Shown piece by piece: positions 23,897 to 32,724 of a stretch of DNA of 64,000 nucleotides. Position numbers and translations under genes: made by a program. Below the pieces are notes generated by a model. The model searched no databases. It had not been told where the DNA came from and worked only from the letters and a program-made list of their open reading frames with translations. This DNA is from Bacteroidaceae bacterium (GTDB lineage: Bacteria; Bacteroidota; Bacteroidia; Bacteroidales; Bacteroidaceae), in NCBI GenBank assembly GCA_017529865.1, contig JAFXNA010000011.1, forward strand, positions 53,820 through 117,819, given 5' to 3'. The first letter of the stretch is position 1; every line of letters starts with the position of its first letter.

Positions 23897-25582
23897 ATGG
23901 GGTATAAAATGATAAAGGTTATCGGTTACAGGTTATCGATTATTGCGGTTTTCTTGTTTATTGGGATTAGCGTTTGGGGACAAACCCGTCATGAAATCAA
24001 AGCTGGTGAAACACTCTATAGCATCAGTCGCACATACGGAGTGACCATCAGTGCCATTCAAGCTGCAAATCCGGGACTGGGTGAGACCATCATGGCAGGA
24101 CAAACCATCAATATTCCAGCTAAAGCAGCACAAGAACCTCAACAACACATCATTATTTTTCCTGAAACACAGCCAACTCAGCAGCAACCAGTGCAGCAAA
24201 TGGTGGTGCCTTTAGAGACCCAGCAGACTGTTGAGCCCGTTGTACAACAGCAAACGGTAGTGCTGCCTGTCGCCGAATCGGCTCCTGTGGTTACGGAGAT
24301 TCCTCCATGTAAGGAGACGTATGAGGTAAAGAAGAAGGAGACACTTTACAGCATCGCACAGCGGTTTGGTGTGACCGTAGATGAGATTGTGGCTGCCAAC
24401 CCTACGATTGAACCCGACAAGAAAGACAGAATCAAGAAGGGACAGGTGCTGTGCATTCCGTTCACCCAAGCCGAACTGGAAGCGATGCGTCCTGTGGAAG
24501 TCGAGGAAGAGGAAATCGTCATCAAGGAGCCTGTACCTGTGAACTTCGCTGTCATCATGCCGTTCGGCCTTGACCAGCAGAAGAAGACACGTGAAGCAAT
24601 TACGATGATTGACTTCTACGAAGGTATCATGATGGCGGTATCAGAGATGAAGAAAGACGGTGTGAGCGGAAAAGTGTATGCCTACGACGAAGCACAGATT
24701 GACAGCGTACTTGCATTGCCGCAGATGAAGAATGTGCAACTGATTATCGGTGCCAAAGACGCTAACAACATCAACAAACTGAAAGCATTCACAGAAAAGA
24801 ACAACATCAGTCTGGTAGTACCGCTCTTATCATCGACCACCTTGGTGAATAACACCCACAACGTGTATCAGGTGAACCAGAAGATGGACAACGACACCTA
24901 CGACCGGGCGTTCGCTTCGTTCTCGGCCATGCATACGAACGCCAACTACATATTTGTGAATATCGAAGACCAGACAGACAAGGCAGACTACATGATGCGT
25001 CTGAAGAACTACCTTAATTCAGAGGAAATCAGCTATTTCAACTGCGATTTCCAGAACATTGGTAACATTATCGAGATGTTAACAACGAATAAGGAGAACT
25101 ATATCATCCCTTCGTCAAGTACAAAAACTGCTTTCGACCGCTTAGTGAAACGATTGAATGAACTAGCACTTGATTCGTATCGTATCAACCTCTTCGGCTA
25201 TACTGACTGGCAAGCATTTGCTGACAAGTCGATTGAAGCATTCAAGAAGTATAACTGTATGTTCTTCACCAGCTTCTACAACAATCCGAACGCAACTGAA
25301 ACATACGCTTTCAACCAGCGTTTCCGCAGCACATTCGGACGTGATCAGTATAACACGTACCCTCGCTACGGTATGCTGGGCTACGACATCGCCAACTTTT
25401 TCGTGCGCAACATGTATGTTGAAGGTGAGGATTTCGCTGCCAACATAGAGAACCTGACCAGTGAGGCCATTCAGAACCCGATGCACTTCACGCATAAGAA
25501 CACATGGAGCGGATTTATCAACAACGCCATGATGTTTGTGAAATACAATTCGGACGGAACCATCAGTGTGAAGCAATTGTAG
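23897..25582 (+). CDS. Secreted double-LysM protein with a periplasmic-binding-like domain
   Basis: 561 residues. Signal peptide about 5-29. Two LysM modules: HEIKAGETLYSISRTYGVT (about 32-75) and YEVKKKETLYSIAQRFGVT (about 142-188), joined by a Gln/Pro/Val-rich linker. The C-terminal part (about 210-561) reads as a type I periplasmic-binding/receptor-like fold (FAVIMPFGLDQQK, then YEGIMMAVSEMK, LIIGAKDANNINKLK). LysM binds peptidoglycan, so the protein is held at the wall and could sense or organise it. Relatives are annotated as LysM peptidoglycan-binding proteins in Bacteroidota. Start could be 23897 or 23909. The codons after the start (GGTTATCGGTTACAGGTTAT) repeat intergenic words. Confidence 0.82.
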   Translation: MGYKMIKVIGYRLSIIAVFLFIGISVWGQTRHEIKAGETLYSISRTYGVTISAIQAANPGLGETIMAGQTINIPAKAAQEPQQHIIIFPETQPTQQQPVQQMVVPLETQQTVEPVVQQQTVVLPVAESAPVVTEIPPCKETYEVKKKETLYSIAQRFGVTVDEIVAANPTIEPDKKDRIKKGQVLCIPFTQAELEAMRPVEVEEEEIVIKEPVPVNFAVIMPFGLDQQKKTREAITMIDFYEGIMMAVSEMKKDGVSGKVYAYDEAQIDSVLALPQMKNVQLIIGAKDANNINKLKAFTEKNNISLVVPLLSSTTLVNNTHNVYQVNQKMDNDTYDRAFASFSAMHTNANYIFVNIEDQTDKADYMMRLKNYLNSEEISYFNCDFQNIGNIIEMLTTNKENYIIPSSSTKTAFDRLVKRLNELALDSYRINLFGYTDWQAFADKSIEAFKKYNCMFFTSFYNNPNATETYAFNQRFRSTFGRDQYNTYPRYGMLGYDIANFFVRNMYVEGEDFAANIENLTSEAIQNPMHFTHKNTWSGFINNAMMFVKYNSDGTISVKQL

Positions 25583-25665
25583 CTGTTGAGTTGCTTAGTA
25601 GGTTAATAGCTTAGTTGCTTAGTAGGTTAATAGATTAGTAGATTAACGGTTATTGGTTATAGATA
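25583..25665. repeat. Word-repeat island GCTTAGTAGGTTAATAG
   Basis: GTTGCTTAGTAGGTTAATAG occurs twice in near-identical form, then AGATTAGTAGATTAACGG and GGTTATTGGTTATAG, filling the gap between the LysM and PorT-like genes. Confidence 0.65.
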
Positions 25666-25672
25666 GTAGAAT

Positions 25673-26365
25673 ATGAAAAGAATCATCTTCCTCGCTCTCT
25701 TCACGTTGCACATTTCTGTCTACGCACAGGTGGGTGAAAAGCGTAGCGACTTTGCCATTGGCGGCAATGTCGGCATGCTCATGACGAAGATGGATATGAA
25801 TCCTACTATCAAGCAAGACTACAAGTACACTCCGACGTTCGGATTCTCTGCTCGCTACATCTGCGAGAAGTATTTCACCGCCATCTGTGGCGTATCGATG
25901 GAAATCAACTTTGCCAATCTCGGCTGGAAAGAGGTCATCGAAGACGGAAGCGGCAACACCTACAGCCGCAGTCTGACTTACATACAGGTACCCGTGATGA
26001 TGCAGATGGGTTGGGGACGTGAACAGAGAGGATGTAAGTTCCTATTCGAAGCAGGTCCGATGTTGGGCTACAACCTAGGGAGCACGGAATCGTATGGAGG
26101 AGGTGTGTGGGATGTGTCGAAACGTCCGAACCATGTGGTAGAGCAATACGGGCTGAAGGTAGATAACAAAGTGGATTATGGCATCACAGCCGGCATCGGA
26201 ATGGAGCTATCGACCCCACTCGGACACTTCCTACTCAATGCCCGATACAACTACGGACTTGGCGACGTGTTCGACAACAGCAAAAAAGGTAATTTCAGCC
26301 GATCGGCCCACCAAACCATCACGGCCAAACTAACCTATCTTTTCGATATCGTCAAAACAAAATAA
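25673..26365 (+). CDS. PorT-like outer-membrane beta-barrel protein
   Basis: 230 residues. Signal peptide about 1-19 (ending VYAQ). The rest alternates amphipathic strands (FAIGGNVGMLM, FGFSARYICEKYF, YIQVPVMMQMGWG, FLFEAGPMLGYNL, FLLNARYNYGLG) and ends with a strand TAKLTYLFDI, as in the PorT/outer-membrane beta-barrel family of Bacteroidota. Such proteins range from T9SS biogenesis factors to small porins; a specific role is not visible. It follows the LysM protein on the same strand with only repeat DNA between. Confidence 0.78.
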   Translation: MKRIIFLALFTLHISVYAQVGEKRSDFAIGGNVGMLMTKMDMNPTIKQDYKYTPTFGFSARYICEKYFTAICGVSMEINFANLGWKEVIEDGSGNTYSRSLTYIQVPVMMQMGWGREQRGCKFLFEAGPMLGYNLGSTESYGGGVWDVSKRPNHVVEQYGLKVDNKVDYGITAGIGMELSTPLGHFLLNARYNYGLGDVFDNSKKGNFSRSAHQTITAKLTYLFDIVKTK

Positions 26366-26412
26366 CGAAAACCACAAAAACGAAAACAAAAACAAAAAAA
26401 CTAAGATAACTT

Positions 26413-28359
26413 ATGAGAAAAATTACAACTTACATTTTAAGACTAACACTCGTGTTCTCAATGGTCATTAGTCAATGGTCAATGGTCAATGCGCAGAATG
26501 ACAAGGTGGCCTATCTCTTCACTTATTTCACAGGAAATGCTCCTGAGCAAGAGCAAATCTGCTATGCACTCAGCGACGATGGTTACAACTGGACACCACT
26601 CAACAACGGTCGGCCAGTCCTTGCATCCGATACAATTGCTTTCACCGGTTGTGTACGCGACCCTCATATCCTTCGCTGTGAGGACGGCAAGACATTCTAT
26701 ATGGTTGCTACCGACATGAAGTCAAACTTGGGTTGGTCATCCAACCGTGGTATGGTACTGATGAAGAGTACCGACTTGATTCATTGGGAACATACAGTCA
26801 TCCATTTCCCTACCAAGTTTGCCAACACTTGGCGAAACGTACAACGTGTGTGGGCTCCTGAGACAGTGTATGACACCCATAGCGGCAAGTATGTGGTGTT
26901 CTATTCGCTGTTGTCGCCTACCAACCGCTACGACAAGATTTACTACAGCTATGCCAACGATGACTTCACCGACATTACCGAACCGCAACTGTTGTTCGAT
27001 GACGGGAAGGCAGCCATCGATGGAGATATTGTATATAACAAAGCCGACGGATTGTTCCACCTTTTCTATAAGAGTGAAGCAGGAGGCGGTATCTTCCAGG
27101 CAACAACCCGCAGCATCCTGCCAGCAGCCGGTCAGAAACCAGGTGAGCAATGGACCAAAATCCCTACGAGAGTGGAAGTAAGCCGCACAGCGGTTGAAGG
27201 TGTAGGTGTGTGTCAGGCAATCGATGGCAAGAGCTGGATTGTGATGTACGACTGCTATTCAGCAGGTCACTATCAATTCTGTACCAGTGAAGACCTCAAG
27301 ACGTTCAAATTTGTACAAGACACCAAGACGCAGGGTGTGTTCACACCTCGTCATGGTACGATGATACCTATCACTCAGGCAGAGAAAAACCGTCTGCTCA
27401 ATGCCTTCCCGTCAACCAAGCAGCCAATCCTCGAAGGCTTCCATGCCGACCCAGAGGTACTCTATTCCAACAAGACCAAGAAATATTATATCTACTCCAC
27501 CACAGATGGATTCGACGGATGGGGTGGTTATTACTTCCAGGTATTCTCGTCGACCAACCTCATTGATTGGACCAACGAGGGTACGATGCTCGATGTGAAG
27601 TCCGACCAGGTTCCTTGGGCAAGAGGCAACGCATGGGCACCAGCAATCGAAGAAGTGAAACAAAAAGACGGCACATACAAATACTATTTCTATTATAGTG
27701 CAGATGCAGGACGTCGCAAAGAGATCGGTGTTGCCATTGCTGACGACCCATGCGGTCCATTTGTTGACTTTGGAAAACCAATCATCAGCGAATCGCCTGT
27801 AGGACGTGGTCAGCAAATCGATGTGGATGTGTTTACCGACCCCAAAACAGGTAAGCACTACATCTACTGGGGTAACGGATATATGGCAGGAGCCGAACTG
27901 AACGATGATATGACAAGTATCAAGCAGAACACCATCAAGGTGCTGACTCCACAGGGTGGCACCCTGCGCGATTATGCCTATCGTGAGGGCACCTACGTGT
28001 TCTACCGTAATGGGACCTATTACTTCCTCTGGAGTGTGGACGACACAGGCAGTCCGAACTACCATGTTGCCTATGGAACCAGCAAGAATCCATTAGGACC
28101 AATCACAGTAGCTGAAGAGCCAATCGTGCTGCAGCAAGATCCATCACAACAGATTTATGGGCCTGCACACAATTCGGTACTGCAAATCAAGGGTAAGGAT
28201 CAGTGGTACATCGTCTATCACCGCATTAACAAAGATTACCTGCACAACGGACCTGGCATCCATCGTGAGGTATGCATCGATGAGATGAAATTCGACAAGA
28301 AAGGAAAAATCATTCCAGTGAAACCAACCATCAACGGACCTGCACCACTGGTTAAATAG
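26413..28359 (+). CDS. Secreted protein with two GH43-type five-bladed propellers
   Basis: 648 residues. Signal peptide about 1-27. The first propeller (about 30-325) has VRDPHILRCEDGKTFYMVAT with the catalytic Asp and RVWAPETVYD; the second (about 335-640) has EGFHADPEVLYSNKTKKYYI with the general-base Asp, ARGNAWAPAIEEV, and YGPAHNSVL, all GH43 hallmarks. GH43 enzymes are inverting alpha-arabinofuranosidases or beta-xylosidases. Two full propellers in tandem suggests two activities on the same arabinoxylan chain or one catalytic and one binding copy. The signal-peptide codons contain ATGGTCA(TT)AGTCAATGGTCA word repeats. The next gene starts 4 bases after the stop. Confidence 0.87.
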   Translation: MRKITTYILRLTLVFSMVISQWSMVNAQNDKVAYLFTYFTGNAPEQEQICYALSDDGYNWTPLNNGRPVLASDTIAFTGCVRDPHILRCEDGKTFYMVATDMKSNLGWSSNRGMVLMKSTDLIHWEHTVIHFPTKFANTWRNVQRVWAPETVYDTHSGKYVVFYSLLSPTNRYDKIYYSYANDDFTDITEPQLLFDDGKAAIDGDIVYNKADGLFHLFYKSEAGGGIFQATTRSILPAAGQKPGEQWTKIPTRVEVSRTAVEGVGVCQAIDGKSWIVMYDCYSAGHYQFCTSEDLKTFKFVQDTKTQGVFTPRHGTMIPITQAEKNRLLNAFPSTKQPILEGFHADPEVLYSNKTKKYYIYSTTDGFDGWGGYYFQVFSSTNLIDWTNEGTMLDVKSDQVPWARGNAWAPAIEEVKQKDGTYKYYFYYSADAGRRKEIGVAIADDPCGPFVDFGKPIISESPVGRGQQIDVDVFTDPKTGKHYIYWGNGYMAGAELNDDMTSIKQNTIKVLTPQGGTLRDYAYREGTYVFYRNGTYYFLWSVDDTGSPNYHVAYGTSKNPLGPITVAEEPIVLQQDPSQQIYGPAHNSVLQIKGKDQWYIVYHRINKDYLHNGPGIHREVCIDEMKFDKKGKIIPVKPTINGPAPLVK

Positions 28360-28363
28360 TCAA

Positions 28364-29029
28364 ATGGTAAATAGTATTATCTTCGACCTCGACGGCACCC
28401 TGCTCAACACGTTGGACGACCTCTATTCCAGTGTCAATCATGCACTGTCATCCTATCATTTGCCTGTTCGCAGCAAGTGGGAAGTCAGGAGCTTTCTGGG
28501 AAATGGAGTACGCCGTCTGGTCGAACATGCCTTACCAGAGGGTTGCGATGCAGAACTGACTGAGAAAGTATTCCGCGAATTTCGCGAGTACTATCTTGAA
28601 CATAGTCTCGACCGAACAGAACCCTACGACCAGATTATCCCGATGTTGCATCAATGTAAGCAGCGGGGACTGAAGACAGCGATTGTCAGCAACAAACTCA
28701 ATATGGCGGTTCAGGATCTCCATCAGCGCTTCTTTTCCGACTGCATCGATGTCGCAATTGGTGAGACACCTGACGTACGCCGCAAACCTGCCCCCGATAT
28801 GGTGCTGCGAGCCATCGAACAGTTGGGATGCCAACATGATGACGCCGTCTATGTGGGCGACAGCGAGGTAGATCTGGCAACAGCTCATAATGCCAAACTA
28901 CCATGTATTGCTGTTTCATGGGGTTTCCGCGACAAGGAATTCCTCATTGAGCAAAAGGCAAAGATTATTATCGATTCACCCCTCGATATCATCAGCACCC
29001 TATCGTCAATATCACCTGAACTCCCGTAA
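28364..29029 (+). CDS. HAD-superfamily phosphatase (phosphoglycolate phosphatase-like)
   Basis: 221 residues, cytosolic. HAD motif I FDLDGTLLNT (residues 6-15) with the nucleophile Asp and the second Asp, a four-helix cap (about 15-85), motif II IVSNK, motif III Lys in RRKPAPD and motif IV VYVGDSEVDL. Relatives hydrolyse phosphoglycolate, pyrophosphate or sugar phosphates; the exact substrate is open. It starts 4 bases after the GH43 stop, and the stop and start codons are both embedded in the words AATAGTCAAATGGTAAATAGT-like repeat, so coupling with the GH43 gene is probable. Confidence 0.85.
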   Translation: MVNSIIFDLDGTLLNTLDDLYSSVNHALSSYHLPVRSKWEVRSFLGNGVRRLVEHALPEGCDAELTEKVFREFREYYLEHSLDRTEPYDQIIPMLHQCKQRGLKTAIVSNKLNMAVQDLHQRFFSDCIDVAIGETPDVRRKPAPDMVLRAIEQLGCQHDDAVYVGDSEVDLATAHNAKLPCIAVSWGFRDKEFLIEQKAKIIIDSPLDIISTLSSISPELP

Positions 29030-29040
29030 CTCCTGAACGT

Positions 29041-31299
29041 ATGAAACGACTTGCATCTTTAAATATCTTTATTGCATTCTCTCTTTTCACATTGTGCTTG
29101 CCACTTTCTGCAACCCCGCACAACGATTTCGACGCTGCACTACAGATGCTGGCCGACTTTACACCTTATTTATACAATCAGTATCAGGAGATAAGCGACA
29201 AGAATTCGAAAGGAGAGCCATTGGCAACATTCAAGGGTGAGAATACATTTGGCAATAACGAACAAGGTGTGCGTCACAATGCCGACCTCTCGATGATTTG
29301 TGCGTTTCTTTGCAAATATGCGAAAGGAAAGGTCACACTTCCGCAACAGGTCAGTTGGGAGCGCCTCGAGCAGATGGGAAACCGTACGCTCATCTACGCC
29401 TACTCCACCCATAAGGCGAACCGTCTCTATCCCTGCAAGAACAACCAGTATTGGGGTTCTGTCAGCAATGCCGACCATAGTTGGGAATCGTCTCTCTGGG
29501 CTATGTCGGTAGCCTATTCAGCATTTTTCCAATGGGATAGGCTGACTGCAGAGCAGCGTCAGTATGTCTATCATCTACTAAAAGCCGAATGCAACTACGA
29601 ACTCGAGCGCAGCATCCCTACAGGCTATAAAGGTGACACCAAAGCAGAAGAGAACGGATGGGAGTGTAATGTGCTGGCTGCCACACTCGGACTATTTCCC
29701 AATGACGAACTGGCGCCTCAGTGGTTCGACCGTCTCAGGGCGTTTGCCATCAATTCATACTCGCATCCATTCGACAAAGACGATCAGACCGTCATCGACC
29801 CCGATTACGACCAGAAAACCATCGCAGACTTCTACGTAGGAGCAAACCTTTACGACGACTATACCCTGCAAAACCACAATTACTTCCATACCAGCTACCA
29901 GAATGTGGTGGCACAGGAATTGGGTGAAGCAGCTTTGGCACTTAAGTTGTTCCAAAACGTATTGTATCAGAAAGAACGTTGGACAACCAACGCCCTGATG
30001 CACAATGTGGGATTTGTAATGGACGAAGTGCTCTACAGCCTGGCATTGAGCGACGGAGAATTGGCGATGCCCAACGGAAACGACTGGAGTCTGTTTCTCT
30101 ACGACCAGATTACATCCTACTCCACCGTCTCCTGTTTCCTGCGCGACCCCTATGCCCTGCTGCTTGAGCAACAGGCTTTGCAACAAATAGGAAAACGCCA
30201 GAAGACCACAACTGACGGCTCATGGCTCCTACGACCCGATGTAGGTGCACGCCGTATGGGTGTTGAGGCACATCGCGTTATGATGACCTGGCTCATGCAC
30301 CATCTGCTACCTACCGACGACATCACCCCTGCTACCTGGAACCAATTCCTGAGTCAATATGGCGAAACAAGCTATTACCCCGACCAGGATGTCATCACAG
30401 CATCATCTGCTGAGCGATTCACTTGTTTCTCTTGGAGCAAGGGACTGAAAAGCTATACGGGTTATTTTGCGCCAAACAATGTCGTTCACAATAATATCGT
30501 AGTGCCCTTCCGAGCCAACAATACAGGAAACTTCATAGGTTGGTACGAAGTAGCCGGCAAGAAGACTGATGCTACAGATGTCCGTCACTCTATCGTATGG
30601 TCAGACTCCAACAGCTACATCATTAGCGGTACGCTCGAGACCAACGAACACACGCTGCGTGACCATTATCTGCTTTTTGCTTCCCACCACAATCTCGTTC
30701 TCTATTTCGACATTGTCAAAGCAATAGCCGACTGTACCATCAACAGCGAACGAGGCGGTCTGCTGGCCATATCGACCGACCCCTTCACCAAGGTAGAACG
30801 TACACTTGCCACTACAAACGCTCAACAGACTTTAAACGCTCAACTATCAACTATCAACGCTTCGTATATCAACATCGACAACTGTATAGGTGTATTGGCG
30901 CGAACTGACCGTGCAAACAACACGATGGCATTTGGTGACCAACAGAACAACAACTCCATCCTCACCTCACGCCTCTACCCTATCTATTCCGACAAGCCAC
31001 AAAACGTCAGCATCGGCGACAGAGTCAACTCACGTCTCGTGGCATACTACAGTAATGTCAGTACATCTCAACTTGAGGCACTCAATGCACAATGCACAGC
31101 AATCAATAATCTGCCTCGTGGATGGAAAGGCTATCAGGTGAAAGACACCGATGGTGCCACCTATCTCATCATCTTCAACACTGTAGAGCCCATCGTCAAC
31201 AAGTTGAAAATGGATGGTCTCCTGCAGACTTACAAGCCCACCCTCTCCATTGTCGTTACCCTCATCGACGGAAAAATCGAAGTGCTACCAATTCAATAA
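29041..31299 (+). CDS. Secreted alpha/alpha-toroid-like protein, possible polysaccharide lyase or hydrolase
   Basis: 752 residues. Signal peptide about 1-24. Residues about 25-430 are helical with regularly spaced Trp/Tyr/His residues (NADHSWESSLWAMSVAYSAF, ENGWECNVLAATLGLFP, HNYFHTSYQNVVAQELGEAA), the look of an (alpha/alpha) toroid, and about 440-750 is beta-rich, as in lyases of the chondroitinase/heparinase type or toroid hydrolases. No family can be named with confidence and the catalytic residues are not assigned. It follows the HAD gene by 11 bases and precedes an HExxH protein and a GH97, so a role in glycan breakdown is inferred from context. Residues about 595-620 (TTNAQQTLNAQLSTINASY) are encoded by word repeats. 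Confidence 0.65.
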   Translation: MKRLASLNIFIAFSLFTLCLPLSATPHNDFDAALQMLADFTPYLYNQYQEISDKNSKGEPLATFKGENTFGNNEQGVRHNADLSMICAFLCKYAKGKVTLPQQVSWERLEQMGNRTLIYAYSTHKANRLYPCKNNQYWGSVSNADHSWESSLWAMSVAYSAFFQWDRLTAEQRQYVYHLLKAECNYELERSIPTGYKGDTKAEENGWECNVLAATLGLFPNDELAPQWFDRLRAFAINSYSHPFDKDDQTVIDPDYDQKTIADFYVGANLYDDYTLQNHNYFHTSYQNVVAQELGEAALALKLFQNVLYQKERWTTNALMHNVGFVMDEVLYSLALSDGELAMPNGNDWSLFLYDQITSYSTVSCFLRDPYALLLEQQALQQIGKRQKTTTDGSWLLRPDVGARRMGVEAHRVMMTWLMHHLLPTDDITPATWNQFLSQYGETSYYPDQDVITASSAERFTCFSWSKGLKSYTGYFAPNNVVHNNIVVPFRANNTGNFIGWYEVAGKKTDATDVRHSIVWSDSNSYIISGTLETNEHTLRDHYLLFASHHNLVLYFDIVKAIADCTINSERGGLLAISTDPFTKVERTLATTNAQQTLNAQLSTINASYINIDNCIGVLARTDRANNTMAFGDQQNNNSILTSRLYPIYSDKPQNVSIGDRVNSRLVAYYSNVSTSQLEALNAQCTAINNLPRGWKGYQVKDTDGATYLIIFNTVEPIVNKLKMDGLLQTYKPTLSIVVTLIDGKIEVLPIQ

Positions 31300-31341
31300 A
31301 CAATATATAAATCATCAACTAATCAATTTAATCAATTAACA

Positions 31342-32649
31342 ATGAAACGAATTGCATTTTTACTAATTTACATGATGACATTGTGCTTACCACTCTGTGC
31401 ACAAGGTTACACTCTCCCCAAAGGGAAAGAAATTTACATACCCAAGGAGTTGCGCGACAACGATTTTACCAGTCGCGACTCGAAATGGAGCTACTACCGT
31501 ATGGCATGTACGCCCAATGTGGTTTGCTTCTGGGAAAAAGGATTTGGTGACGACCTCAGTAAGGCACCTGATCTCGATGGTCACAAGATGACGGTCGATC
31601 TTGATAACCTTCTCTCGCGTGTAGAATATTTCTACAATGTCTATCGCGACATGATGGGATTCCTTCTGCCAGGCAGTAAAGCTGAGAAATACCGAATGAT
31701 GGTCATGCTGAACTACTCACTCGAGGGAACCGCTTACGGAGGCTCGTACGACGACGAAATCGGTGCCCTGTGGATTGCGCCCAATCGTGTGCAAGACAAG
31801 ACTCTCAACTGCATTGCCCATGAAATCGGACACTCTTTCCAGATTCAGATTTCGTGTGACGGACAGTCACAAGGAATGGGTGGCGGCATCTTCGAGACAT
31901 CTGCTCAGTGGATGCTGTGGAACGTAAACCCCCGTTGGACGACTGATGAGAACTACCACTGGGAAGCGTTCAAGAAACTCATCCACCTGAGTCTCTTCAA
32001 TAGCGAGAACATGTACCATGCTCCTTTCGTACTCGAATACTGGAGCTATCTACACGGTCTCACCTACATGGCCGACATGTTCCGCGGAGGCCGTCGTGGA
32101 GAGGATTTCACCCAGACCTATATGCGAATGTATAATGTTGATGTCAAACAGATGGGCGACGAACTGCTCGACTGCTACAGCCGACTCATCACTTTCGACT
32201 TCCCAGACAAACGGAAGGAAAGTGTTCGCTATTCCTGCGAAATGAAGAGCGAAATGCAGGATGCTGGCAATGGGTGGCAGAAACCAGTCAATGCCCCACA
32301 GACCTATGGATTCAATGTCGATGAAATCACGCTGCCTGCCGTTGGCAAGACAGTTAAGGTTCAGTTCCAGGCACTTTCTACTGCTGATAATATCGGCTAT
32401 CGCTACGGACTTGTAGCCGTCGATAACGACAATAATCCCACATACCTCGGTGCCAATTCCGAAGCAAAGAAAACCCTCACCTACAAGAACCCAGGCAACA
32501 TCAAGCGCCTCTATCTTGTTGTTGTAGGTTGTCCATCCAAGGAATACCGTCCTGAGTCATTCGGATTTGGACGCAGACGTGGCCAACAGGCCGAAACAAC
32601 CCAAGAAGGTCCTGCCACCTATCCGTATCAGATAAAGGTTATTGGGTAG
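31342..32649 (+). CDS. Secreted HExxH putative metalloprotein (DUF6055-like)
   Basis: 435 residues. Signal peptide about 1-20 (ending PLCAQ). A gluzincin-like zinc motif HEIGHSFQ lies at about residue 158, followed by the GGGIFETSAQWMLWNVNP segment with a downstream Glu, and by a beta-sandwich C-terminus (about 310-435). This matches exported DUF6055-type proteins, annotated as putative metalloproteases, although some members act in glycan loci. The first 15 residues of its signal peptide closely resemble those of the neighbouring genes (MKR.A.L.I). A short RRRGQQAE basic loop is near the end. Confidence 0.7.
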   Translation: MKRIAFLLIYMMTLCLPLCAQGYTLPKGKEIYIPKELRDNDFTSRDSKWSYYRMACTPNVVCFWEKGFGDDLSKAPDLDGHKMTVDLDNLLSRVEYFYNVYRDMMGFLLPGSKAEKYRMMVMLNYSLEGTAYGGSYDDEIGALWIAPNRVQDKTLNCIAHEIGHSFQIQISCDGQSQGMGGGIFETSAQWMLWNVNPRWTTDENYHWEAFKKLIHLSLFNSENMYHAPFVLEYWSYLHGLTYMADMFRGGRRGEDFTQTYMRMYNVDVKQMGDELLDCYSRLITFDFPDKRKESVRYSCEMKSEMQDAGNGWQKPVNAPQTYGFNVDEITLPAVGKTVKVQFQALSTADNIGYRYGLVAVDNDNNPTYLGANSEAKKTLTYKNPGNIKRLYLVVVGCPSKEYRPESFGFGRRRGQQAETTQEGPATYPYQIKVIG

Positions 32650-32722
32650 AAACTAAAGTCTGACAACTAATAACTTGCGACAAACAACTAAAGTCAAAAG
32701 TCTAACAACTAAAGTCTAAAAG
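32645..32722. repeat. Word-repeat island AACTAAAGTCTAACA
   Basis: Three to four near copies of ACAACTAAAGTC(AAAAGTCTA) between the HExxH gene and GH97. Confidence 0.6.
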
Positions 32723-32724
32723 AA

